35,353 nucleotides of DNA, taken from the NCBI GenBank assembly GCA_958427355.1, contig CAUACA010000021.1:1-35353 (forward strand), given 5' to 3'. The stretch is from an uncultured Collinsella sp. (GTDB lineage Bacteria; Actinomycetota; Coriobacteriia; Coriobacteriales; Coriobacteriaceae). The notes below the pieces were generated by a model that did not search any database, was not told the origin of the DNA, and saw nothing but the letters and a program-made list of their open reading frames with translations. The first letter of the stretch is position 1, and every line of letters begins with the position of its first letter. A program made the translations under genes and the position numbers. This document shows, in pieces, positions 28,612-35,353 of the stretch.

Positions 28612-29883
28612 GTGAACGCGAGCGCCTTCTATGACGTCCTGGTAATCGGCGGCGGGGCTTCAGGCCTCGCCGCTGCCATTACGGCCGCACGCGCTGGCAA
28701 AAGCGTCTGCATCGTTGAGCGCGATGTCGCCTGTGGCCTTAAGCTCCTTGCGACCGGTAACGGCCGCTGCAACCTCTCCAACGAATCGATTGATCCTCAG
28801 CGGTATAACCACCCCGCATTCGTCGAATCCGTCATGGGCCCCCAGCCCGAACAAGAGCTTATGGGTTTCTTCTCCTCGCTGGGCATCATGACAACCTCCG
28901 AGGAAGGCCGGCTGTACCCGCGCTCCCTTCGCGCCGAATCGGTGCGCGACGCACTTCTCAATGTTTGCGACCGCCTGGGTATCACCTTAATCTGCGGAGC
29001 CAACGTTGCCTCGGCACACAAAGCTTCCGAAGGCTGGGCACTCCAAATAGACCGTCCAGCGCGGGCGCTCAAGGCAAAAAAGCACGACGACCGAAAATCG
29101 GAGCTCCGCTCGCTTCGGAAAGCGCTCGCCGATGTCCCTCGCAAGAACGAGGCCCTGGAGGCACATGCCGTAATTATCGCCACGGGTGGCAACCCCACCG
29201 GTATCGCCGATACGTTTCGCCTCCCCCTCACTTCGCTGCGCCCCATCCTCTGCCCCGTATCGGCAACGGTCGTCGGCGATCGGGCGGCACTCAAGACGTT
29301 GGATGGCCTGCGCGTCCGCGCCCGCTTGACGCTCGCCCGCAATCATAATGAGCTCTGGCACGAAGACGGTGAAGTCCTGTTTCGAACCTTCGGTATCTCG
29401 GGCGTCGCTGTCTTCAACCTCTCCCGTCGTATCCAGCGCGGCGATACGATCCTGCTCGACGTTTTCCCCGACCTCTCTAAAGACGAGTTGCTCGATATGC
29501 TTAACCGGCGCGTTGAGCTGCTCGGCGGCTTTTCGCCCCGCGATCCCCGTTGGCTCGACGGTATGCTTGCCCCGCAACTCTCCCGCGTCGTCTGCACAGC
29601 GTTCGAGCAGTGCCATCCAGGCTCCAACGATGTCATCCACCTGGTCTCGATCCTCAAGCACTTTAAGTTGCTCGTCGAGGGAACCGCCGAGGAGCGCTCG
29701 GCGCAGGTCACGCGTGGTGGCATATCTGTCGAGAGCATCTCAACACCCAGTCTACGCGCGCGCAGCGTTGTCGACGCCCCGCTTTACGTCTGCGGCGAAG
29801 CGCTCGACATCGACGCCGATTGCGGAGGCTTTAACCTTGCGTGGGCCTGGCTCTCGGGCATTCGCGCTGCAAGCAGCCTGTAG
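28612..29883 (+). CDS. HI0933/YhiN-family FAD-dependent oxidoreductase
   Basis: The 423-residue flavoprotein belongs to the HI0933-like (BaiN/YhiN) family, whose physiological substrates are mostly unknown; one member, BaiN, has been linked to bile-acid reduction. FAD landmarks are LVIGGGASGLAAAITAARAG (10-29), IVERD, LLATGNGRCNLSN (45-57), IIATGGNP and the C-terminal LYVCGEALDIDADCGGFNLAWAW. A charged, Lys/Arg-rich segment (about residues 150-183) interrupts the middle domain. The GTG start directly follows the mrp stop (TAAGTG), indicating cotranscription and coupled translation. A terminator follows. Confidence 0.9.
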   Translation: MNASAFYDVLVIGGGASGLAAAITAARAGKSVCIVERDVACGLKLLATGNGRCNLSNESIDPQRYNHPAFVESVMGPQPEQELMGFFSSLGIMTTSEEGRLYPRSLRAESVRDALLNVCDRLGITLICGANVASAHKASEGWALQIDRPARALKAKKHDDRKSELRSLRKALADVPRKNEALEAHAVIIATGGNPTGIADTFRLPLTSLRPILCPVSATVVGDRAALKTLDGLRVRARLTLARNHNELWHEDGEVLFRTFGISGVAVFNLSRRIQRGDTILLDVFPDLSKDELLDMLNRRVELLGGFSPRDPRWLDGMLAPQLSRVVCTAFEQCHPGSNDVIHLVSILKHFKLLVEGTAEERSAQVTRGGISVESISTPSLRARSVVDAPLYVCGEALDIDADCGGFNLAWAWLSGIRAASSL

Positions 29884-29893
29884 CCGCGCAGTC

Positions 29894-29899
29894 TATAAT
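29894..29899 (+). promoter_or_regulatory. Consensus -10 box upstream of the second flavoprotein gene
   Basis: A perfect TATAAT lies 10 bases after the preceding stop codon. No good -35 is present at 16-18 bp. A transcript would start near 29906 and run into the hairpin at 29914-29937. Confidence 0.45.
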
Positions 29900-29913
29900 C
29901 AAAAACGCATTCG

Positions 29914-29945
29914 GGCCGTCTGGGATACCGGACGGCCTCTTTCTT
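29914..29945 (+). terminator. Terminator of mrp-flavoprotein, or attenuator before the next gene
   Basis: Bases 29914-29923 pair with 29928-29937 in a 10-bp stem (one U-G) closed by a GATA tetraloop and followed by TCTTTCTT. The Shine-Dalgarno of the next gene starts 6 bases after the T-rich tail. Confidence 0.8.
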
Positions 29946-29963
29946 GCCTCTAAGGAGACCTCG

Positions 29964-31604
29964 ATGATCGAAATCACCCAAGTCAACGCGTCGCTCGATG
30001 AAGCCGGCGATGAAAATGCCTGTCTCATTGTTGGCAAGCGAGTCGCCAAGCGCGTCCTACGTTGCAAGGACTCCGAGATCAAGTCCATCGAGCTCCACCG
30101 CAAGTCAATCGACGCTCGCAAAAAACGAGACGTCCATTTTATCCTGAGCTTTCGTGTTGAGCTGACTAGTCCCCACCTCGAGCGAGAAGCGGTCGACAGC
30201 GTTGCCGAGCGTGACCGCTCGCGCGTACGCGCGATAGAAGACGATGAGCCTTCATTCCCCTCCCCCGTCTCCGACGCACCTCAAGAACGCCCTGTCGTTG
30301 TCGGCGCCGGATGCGCCGGCCTTTTCGCTGCGCTCACGCTCGCCAAAGCAGGTCTTAAGCCCTTGCTTATCGAGCGCGGCGACCCGGCATTTCGCCGCTC
30401 GCAGGCGATCGACCTCTTTCTAAAGGAGCGCATCCTCGACCCCGAGAGCAATATTCAGTTTGGTCTGGGCGGCGCGGGGACCTTCTCGGACGGCAAGCTC
30501 AATACGGGAACAAAAAATCCCGCCCATCGCCTTATCCTCGAAACCTTCGTCGAGGCGGGTGCGCCCCGCGATATTCTGTGGGATGCCAAGCCGCACATTG
30601 GCTCCGACATCCTTCCCAAGGTTGTCACCGCTATATCCCAGCGCATCGAGCAGCTCGGAGGTGTCGTCCGTTATCGAACGAAGCTCGTCGACATTCGCAT
30701 CGACGCGTCTGGCGCCATCACCGGTATTGATGTCCAATCGTCCCAAGACGCCGCTTACGAGCCAATCGAGACAAGGCACCTCATCCTCGCCTGCGGGCAT
30801 TCTGCTCGCGATATTTTTGAGCTCCTTAAGGACCACAACGTGGCCCTCGCGCAAAAGACCTTTGCCATGGGCGTTCGCATCGAGCATCCGCAACGCGACA
30901 TCAACAGAGCCCAATATGGAGCCTCGGCGGGACATCCAGCGCTCGGGGCGGCCCCCTACAAACTTGTTGCCCATCTTCCCAACGGCCGCAGCGTGTTCTC
31001 GTTTTGCATGTGCCCCGGCGGACAGGTTGTTGCCGCCTCTTCAGAACCGTGCCATCTGTGCGTCAACGGGGCCAGTCTCAATGCCCGCGACGGACACAAC
31101 GCAAATGCCGCCCTGCTCGTTAACGTCACGCCTGAGGACCTTCCCAACGATGACCCGCTCGCCGGCATCGAGCTCCAGCGTGCCTGCGAGGCGGCCGCCT
31201 ATCGCCTGGGCGGTTCCAACTGGAACGCACCGGCACAACTCGTCGGAGATTTCCTCGCAGGACGCGCCAGCAAGGCGCCCGGAAAGGTAAAGCCCACCTA
31301 TCCGCTCGGTGTGACCTGGACGGCAATTGACGAAGCCCTACCGCAGCATATCGTCGAGTCGCTCCGTCTGGGACTTCCCCTACTCGGAAAAAAGCTACGA
31401 GGCTACGACCGTCCCGATGCCGTTCTTACCGGCGTGGAGACTCGTTCGAGCTCACCGGTCACTGTCACCCGAGACCGAACGTGCCATGCCGTGTCGACCC
31501 CGGGCCTCTACCCTTGTGGTGAGGGAGCTGGATATGCCGGCGGCATCATGAGCGCGGCCACCGACGGCATCCGTTGTGCTGAAGCCCTGATCGCAGACCT
31601 CTAA
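29964..31604 (+). CDS. COG2509-type FAD-dependent dehydrogenase
   Basis: A 546-residue flavoprotein of the uncharacterised FAD-dependent dehydrogenase family often annotated NAD(FAD)-utilizing dehydrogenase. An N-terminal domain of about 100 residues (KRVAKRVLRCKDSEIKSIELHRKSIDARKK) precedes the dinucleotide-binding motif VVVGAGCAGLFAALTLAKAG (111-130). Further motifs are FGLGGAGTFSDGKLNTGTK, ILACGHSARDIFELL, FSFCMCPGGQVVAASSE and a C-terminal YPCGEGAGYAGGIMSAATDG that closes the FAD site. The ATG at 29964 has AAGGAG 6 bases upstream; the frame is open 41 codons earlier but overlaps the terminator. Natural substrate unknown. It ends 29 bases before a bidirectional terminator shared with uvrB. 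Confidence 0.9.
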   Translation: MIEITQVNASLDEAGDENACLIVGKRVAKRVLRCKDSEIKSIELHRKSIDARKKRDVHFILSFRVELTSPHLEREAVDSVAERDRSRVRAIEDDEPSFPSPVSDAPQERPVVVGAGCAGLFAALTLAKAGLKPLLIERGDPAFRRSQAIDLFLKERILDPESNIQFGLGGAGTFSDGKLNTGTKNPAHRLILETFVEAGAPRDILWDAKPHIGSDILPKVVTAISQRIEQLGGVVRYRTKLVDIRIDASGAITGIDVQSSQDAAYEPIETRHLILACGHSARDIFELLKDHNVALAQKTFAMGVRIEHPQRDINRAQYGASAGHPALGAAPYKLVAHLPNGRSVFSFCMCPGGQVVAASSEPCHLCVNGASLNARDGHNANAALLVNVTPEDLPNDDPLAGIELQRACEAAAYRLGGSNWNAPAQLVGDFLAGRASKAPGKVKPTYPLGVTWTAIDEALPQHIVESLRLGLPLLGKKLRGYDRPDAVLTGVETRSSSPVTVTRDRTCHAVSTPGLYPCGEGAGYAGGIMSAATDGIRCAEALIADL

Positions 31605-31632
31605 CGCACAAATTCCAGCGCGCAAAAGACAT

Positions 31633-31664
31633 AGGCCCCGAGCTCCACAGGGAACTCGGGGCCT
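31633..31664. terminator. Bidirectional terminator between convergent flavoprotein and uvrB genes
   Basis: AGGCCCCGAG (31633-31642) pairs perfectly with CTCGGGGCCT (31655-31664). On the plus strand GTTCGTTATTTC follows, and on the minus strand ATGTCTTTTG. It fits termination from both sides, 28 bases after one stop and 5 bases after the other. Confidence 0.8.
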
Positions 31665-31669
31665 GTTCG

Positions 31670-33910
31670 TTATTTCTTAAACCGTGCACCCTGGCGTTTT
31701 CTGCCCGATGCGAACGTGGAACCCTTGCGGGCCTGCGAGCGTAAGCGCTCGATCGTCTCGTCCTCAGACGCACCCTCGAGCATCGCCCGAATCTGAACGA
31801 CAGCATCGCGCAGGCGCGCCGCCTCCTCAAAGTCCATAGCGGCAGAAGCGTTACGCATATCCTCTTCCATGGTTTCGACGATCCGCACAAGCTCGTCATG
31901 CGGCAGTTCTTGCAACTGCTCCGCAAGTGTCTGCTCGGGCGCCACCGTTTCCGGCACACCGCCCTCGCCCGACTCATCGGGCGTATAGAATGCGCCATGG
32001 CCAAGAGAGTCGCCCTTCGAGCGTCCCTTGGAGCCCACAGTTTTTTCGGCCTCGGCAATAAAACTTGAGATGTCGTTGATGGCCTTGCGCACCGTCTTGG
32101 GCACAATGCCATGTTCTTCGTTATATGCCATCTGAATCTCGCGACGGCGCTGCGTCTCCTCGATGGCCTCTTTCATCGAATCGGTCACAACGTCTGCATA
32201 CATGATGACTTCGCCATCGGCGTTACGGGCCGCACGGCCAATCGTCTGAATCAGCGAACGGCGGTTGCGCAAGAAGCCTTCCTTATCGGCATCGAGAATT
32301 GCCACCAGTGAGACCTCGGGAAGATCCAAGCCCTCGCGAAGCAGGTTGATGCCAACGAGAACATCGATCTTGCCCTCGCGCAGCGTTCGCAGGATCTCGA
32401 CACGGTCCATTGTCGCCGTATCAGAGTGCATGTAATTGACCTTAATGCCCGCGTCGAGCAGATGGTCGGTCAGGTCCTCGGCCATGCGCTTGGTCAACGT
32501 GGTCACCAGCACGCGCTCCTTGCGGGCAACGCGCTCGCGAATCTCGTCCTCAAGATCGTCAATCTGGCCTCGGACCGGACGAACGTCGATCTTGGGATCG
32601 AGCAGGCCGGTCGGACGAATGATCTGCTCAACGTCGTTTTGGCTCACCCGCAGCTCGTAGTCGCCCGGCGTGGCCGAAACATAGATAAACTGGGGTATCC
32701 TCGCCTCAAACTCATCGAAACGAAGCGGGCGGTTATCGAGCGCCGAGGGCAGGCGAAAACCGTGTTCCACCAGCGTCACCTTACGCGAGCGGTCACCTTC
32801 GTGCATGCCGCGAATCTGCGGCACCGTCACATGGCTCTCATCGATGATGCAGAGCATATCCTTGGGAAAGTAATCGATTAGGGTAAACGGCGGCTCACCC
32901 GGCTTGCGACCGTCCAGATGACGCGAGTAGTTCTCGATGCCGTTGCAAAAGCCCATCGTCTCGAGCATCTCAAGATCATAATCGGTACGCTGCTGCAGAC
33001 GCTGCGCCTCGAGCAACTTGTCGGTCGCCTTGAGCTCCGCCACGCGCTTCTCGCACTCTTCGCTGATCGATTTCAGAGCCGCCTTGACCTTCGGCTTCTC
33101 GGTCACGTAGTGCGATGCCGGCCATACGGGAATGGCCTCGTACTCACGAAGCATCTCACCGGTGACCTCATCGATCTCGGCAATCAGCTCGACCTCGTCG
33201 CCAAAGAACTCAAACCGCAACGGATGCTCGGCATAAGGCGGATACACGTCAACAACATCGCCGCGCACGCGGAACGTGCCACGTGCCAGGTCATAGTCAT
33301 TACGATCATATTGAATGTCGATAAGCGCATGGATAAAGTCATCGCGCTCGAGCGGCACCTTCTTGTCGACGTTTGGAGCCAGACCCGCATAGTCCTCAGG
33401 AGAGCCAATGCCATAGATACACGAGACCGATGCGACAACGATCACATCACGTCGAGAGAGCAGTGACGCGGTCGCCTGATGGCGCAGCATCTCGACCTCT
33501 TCGTTAATCGAGGAGTCTTTCTCGATATATGTATCGCTTTGCGGCACATACGCCTCGGGCTGATAGTAGTCGTAGTACGAGACGAAGTAGACCACAGCGT
33601 TATTGGGAAAGAACTCTTTGAGCTCGCTCGCAAGCTGAGCGGCGAGCGTTTTATTCGGAGCCATGACAAGGGTCGGCTTACCCAAGGCCTCAATGGTTTT
33701 GGCCATCGTAAAAGTCTTACCCGAACCAGTCACACCCAGCAAAACCTGATAGCGGTCTCCGTCCCTCACGCCCCGCACAAGTGACTCAATGGCCTTAGGC
33801 TGGGAACCAGCGGGCTCGTATGGAGACACGACCTTAAACGGCACATCAGCGCCCTCAACGCCAAAGCGCTTAAGTTCACCACCAACGCGTTCTACTTCAA
33901 ATTCCGCCAT
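31670..33910 (-). CDS. uvrB: Excinuclease ABC subunit B
   Basis: UvrB is the helicase-like subunit that verifies the lesion and recruits UvrC. The 746-residue product has Walker A GVTGSGKT (59-66), the damage-binding beta-hairpin region YYDYYQPEAYVPQSDTYIEK, the helicase motifs DESHVTVPQ, SATPGDYE, GINLLREGLDLPE and QTIGRAARN, and the C-terminal UVR motif (MEEDMRNASAAMDFEEAARLRDAV) that binds UvrC. It is longer than the usual 660-690 residues, because of an acidic/Gly-rich linker before the UVR motif and a basic tail SGRKRQGARFKK. The ATG at 33910 has AGGAG 6 bases upstream. It lies 51 bases after the lytic transglycosylase gene. Confidence 0.97.
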   Translation of the reverse strand: MAEFEVERVGGELKRFGVEGADVPFKVVSPYEPAGSQPKAIESLVRGVRDGDRYQVLLGVTGSGKTFTMAKTIEALGKPTLVMAPNKTLAAQLASELKEFFPNNAVVYFVSYYDYYQPEAYVPQSDTYIEKDSSINEEVEMLRHQATASLLSRRDVIVVASVSCIYGIGSPEDYAGLAPNVDKKVPLERDDFIHALIDIQYDRNDYDLARGTFRVRGDVVDVYPPYAEHPLRFEFFGDEVELIAEIDEVTGEMLREYEAIPVWPASHYVTEKPKVKAALKSISEECEKRVAELKATDKLLEAQRLQQRTDYDLEMLETMGFCNGIENYSRHLDGRKPGEPPFTLIDYFPKDMLCIIDESHVTVPQIRGMHEGDRSRKVTLVEHGFRLPSALDNRPLRFDEFEARIPQFIYVSATPGDYELRVSQNDVEQIIRPTGLLDPKIDVRPVRGQIDDLEDEIRERVARKERVLVTTLTKRMAEDLTDHLLDAGIKVNYMHSDTATMDRVEILRTLREGKIDVLVGINLLREGLDLPEVSLVAILDADKEGFLRNRRSLIQTIGRAARNADGEVIMYADVVTDSMKEAIEETQRRREIQMAYNEEHGIVPKTVRKAINDISSFIAEAEKTVGSKGRSKGDSLGHGAFYTPDESGEGGVPETVAPEQTLAEQLQELPHDELVRIVETMEEDMRNASAAMDFEEAARLRDAVVQIRAMLEGASEDETIERLRSQARKGSTFASGRKRQGARFKK

Positions 33911-33935
33911 GGATACTCCTAACTCATACATCTGC

Positions 33936-33941
33936 AGTATA
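33936..33941 (-). promoter_or_regulatory. Possible -10 box for uvrB
   Basis: TATACT on the minus strand, in the 51-bp gap before uvrB; no convincing -35. uvrB may otherwise be read from the coaE promoter. Confidence 0.3.
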
Positions 33942-33961
33942 CGCGGGCGGTGGGCTTAGTC

Positions 33962-34543
33962 CTATACGAACCGATCGGGATAGAGAGTCTTATATCGAAC
34001 CCAGGCATTATTGACGCGAATCAGATAAGCCTGAGTTTCAGGGAAGGTAATCGCATTATGGAGTGACGTGTTCTGCTGCGCCCATCCGTCGACATTGCCC
34101 ATACCGGCGTTATAGGCGGCGATGGCACTATCCGTCGACCCGTTGAAATAGGCGAGAAGATACGAGAGGTATGCGCAGCCAAACTCGATATTCGTAGCCG
34201 GATCGTTAAGATTGTCGACCGAATACTCCCCTCCGTCGACAAGGCCCTTGGCGATCATATCCTGGGCAGTCTCAGGCATCAGCTGCATCAATCCCTGAGC
34301 ACCCTGATTCGACTCGGCCTCGGGGTCCCAATTCGATTCCGACTTAATGACAGCGCACACCAGATACGGATCCAGATTATGCGAAATACTGGATTGCTTT
34401 ACATACGCCTCGTAGTCAATCGGATACAGCGGCTTAAAGAAAGCGGCAGGGGCACACGAGTAGACGAGCGAAATAAGGCCGAAGACGAACACAACGGCAA
34501 GTGGTGCCACGCGATACCACGTAAAGAAACGTGCCTTAGGCAT
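33962..34543 (-). CDS. Membrane-anchored lytic transglycosylase (Slt/GEWL domain)
   Basis: The enzyme cleaves peptidoglycan between MurNAc and GlcNAc to form 1,6-anhydro ends. The 193-residue protein has an N-terminal hydrophobic segment (13-30) ending in LVYSC, which could be a membrane anchor or a lipobox. The SLT domain follows with catalytic E69 in VIKSESNWDPEAES, GAQGLMQLMPETA (81-93) and AAYNAGMGNVDGW (142-154). The long upstream open frame is not needed; ATG 34543 overlaps the coaE stop by 8 bases (ATGCCTAA), implying translational coupling. Confidence 0.92.
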   Translation of the reverse strand: MPKARFFTWYRVAPLAVVFVFGLISLVYSCAPAAFFKPLYPIDYEAYVKQSSISHNLDPYLVCAVIKSESNWDPEAESNQGAQGLMQLMPETAQDMIAKGLVDGGEYSVDNLNDPATNIEFGCAYLSYLLAYFNGSTDSAIAAYNAGMGNVDGWAQQNTSLHNAITFPETQAYLIRVNNAWVRYKTLYPDRFV

Positions 34544-35177
34544 CGGCCTCCTCCTTATCCGGAGTATCCATAAACCCGTGGCATGCAAGCCATGAGTCAA
34601 GCTGCTCAAAGAGCAAATCACCGGCTGCCGAATTATCAATCACCGTTGTAGCGAGATTGCACAGCGCAGACTCATCGGGCTGGCAAGCAGAACGGGCATC
34701 GAAATCAGATGGCTCCATGCCACGTTGAATAGCGCGCTCGCGACGAACTGACAAAGGGGCGCTAATGACCAGAATTTCATCAGCCAAGCCAAATGCATCC
34801 TCAAAACCAGTCGGAGCAGAAACCTCAACCACCGCAAAGGGGTAACGGGGTGATGAAACCGTACAACAAACCGGATCGAGAATCCTAAGCGAAAGCTGTT
34901 CAATCAGAACGGGATGCACAATGCCATTGAGCCGTGCGACCGAATCAGGAGAAGCGAAAGCTCGAGAGGCGAGGATGCTGCGGCGAATGCCGCCTTCCTC
35001 ATCCAAAATGTCCCAACCGAATTCATCCGCGAGAGCATTAACGATATTAGAGCCCGGCACATACAGCGATTTTGCAAGCTCATCCAGATCGATAAGCATA
35101 GCGCCACGAGATTCGAAATAGCGGCAGGCAGTCGACTTACCCGAAGCAATATTGCCCAAGACAAATACGGTAAACAT
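34536..35177 (-). CDS. coaE: Dephospho-CoA kinase
   Basis: CoaE phosphorylates dephospho-CoA at the 3'-OH in the last step of CoA synthesis. The 213-residue protein begins with a Walker A GNIASGKST (8-16 region), followed by DLDELAKSLY, the HP motif in GIVHPVLIEQL, VVEVSAPTGFEDAF (in place of the usual VxDVPLLFE) and the lid segment SVRRERAIQRG. The sequence is divergent but all family blocks are present in order. Start: ATG 35177 with GGAGG 5 bases upstream; a TTG one codon earlier is less likely. It leads the coaE-lytic transglycosylase-uvrB unit; coaE next to uvrB is a known actinobacterial linkage. Confidence 0.88.
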   Translation of the reverse strand: MFTVFVLGNIASGKSTACRYFESRGAMLIDLDELAKSLYVPGSNIVNALADEFGWDILDEEGGIRRSILASRAFASPDSVARLNGIVHPVLIEQLSLRILDPVCCTVSSPRYPFAVVEVSAPTGFEDAFGLADEILVISAPLSVRRERAIQRGMEPSDFDARSACQPDESALCNLATTVIDNSAAGDLLFEQLDSWLACHGFMDTPDKEEADA

Positions 35178-35200
35178 CAAGCCCTCCCTAACGCCAATGC

Positions 35201-35231
35201 GAGTAATTATCGCTCAAATAAACTAAATGGA
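35201..35231 (-). promoter_or_regulatory. Possible coaE promoter
   Basis: On the minus strand TTGAGT is followed 19 bp later by GATAAT, in an AT-rich patch about 25 bases before the coaE start. The spacer is longer than ideal. The rest of 35178-35303 contains nothing else I can recognise. Confidence 0.4.
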
Positions 35232-35303
35232 CTCAAAAAACAGCCAAACAGTAAGAGCGCATACGGGGAAGCTAGGTCCCAAAGCACAACGTGTATATAA
35301 CGC

Positions 35304-35334
35304 AAAAAGGGGGAGGCCGCGAGGCCTCCCCCTT
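35304..35334 (-). terminator. Strong terminator of a minus-strand gene beyond the right edge
   Basis: Bases 35307-35318 pair perfectly with 35323-35334 (12 bp) around a GCGA tetraloop; on the minus strand TTTTT follows. The upstream gene is outside the window; rpsA is the usual actinobacterial neighbour of coaE, but this cannot be seen here. Confidence 0.9.
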
Positions 35335-35353
35335 CTCAGTTCAAGCGTACGGC

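Noticed and set aside
29841..29963. N-terminal extension of the second flavoprotein upstream of the ATG at 29964
   Set aside because: The extension would overlap the end of the preceding gene, the -10 box and the terminator. The ATG at 29964 has an ideal Shine-Dalgarno.

Overview
The window looks like core chromosome of a high-GC Gram-positive anaerobe of the Coriobacteriia, probably Collinsella or a close relative. The reasons are a WhiA gene, the actinobacterial linkage uvrC / rapZ-whiA / gap-pgk-tpiA-secG, the coaE-uvrB linkage, and a gut-type sialic-acid catabolic cluster. The taxon is inferred from gene content and gene order, not from a database search. There is no rRNA, tRNA, CRISPR array, transposase, integrase or phage gene.

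Layout. (1) 1-5.3 kb, minus strand: lower glycolysis, gap followed by a terminator, then pgk-tpiA-gpmI (pgk and tpiA overlap), then secG after its own terminator. (2) 5.4-7.25 kb, minus: rapZ-whiA; the yvcK gene that usually sits between them is absent. (3) 7.3-17.9 kb, minus: a sialic-acid uptake and catabolism island. Read in the direction of transcription it holds a substrate-binding lipoprotein, a permease, a permease-ATPase fusion, an ATPase, an intact CE7-type esterase, a second CE7-like protein lacking the nucleophilic serine, NanA lyase, NanK (ROK) kinase and NanE epimerase. The transporter has the architecture of SAT-type sialic-acid ABC systems. The last three gaps hold a small hairpin and two palindromes of about 100 bp. 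Upstream of the first gene are a probable promoter and nested inverted repeats. (4) 18.1-22.3 kb, minus: ybaK-murJ-uvrC, tightly packed. (5) 22.4-25.3 kb, minus: uvrA with a LexA-box-like site upstream. (6) 25.5-31.6 kb, the only plus-strand block: an LTA-synthase-type membrane sulfatase-fold protein, an Mrp/NBP35 Fe-S carrier ATPase and two different FAD flavoproteins. (7) 31.7-35.2 kb, minus: coaE-lytic transglycosylase-uvrB, ending against the plus block at a shared bidirectional terminator. A strong terminator at the right edge belongs to a minus-strand gene outside the window.

How it works together. Sialic acid (possibly O-acetylated) would be imported by the ABC system, deacetylated by the CE7 esterase, split by NanA to ManNAc and pyruvate, phosphorylated by NanK and epimerised by NanE to GlcNAc-6-P. 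NagA, NagB and any sialidase must be encoded elsewhere. The products feed glycolysis, whose lower half is encoded next door, and the amino-sugar pool. RapZ, a glucosamine-6-P sensor in E. coli, lies immediately downstream. All three UvrABC excinuclease subunits are in this window in three separate transcription units.
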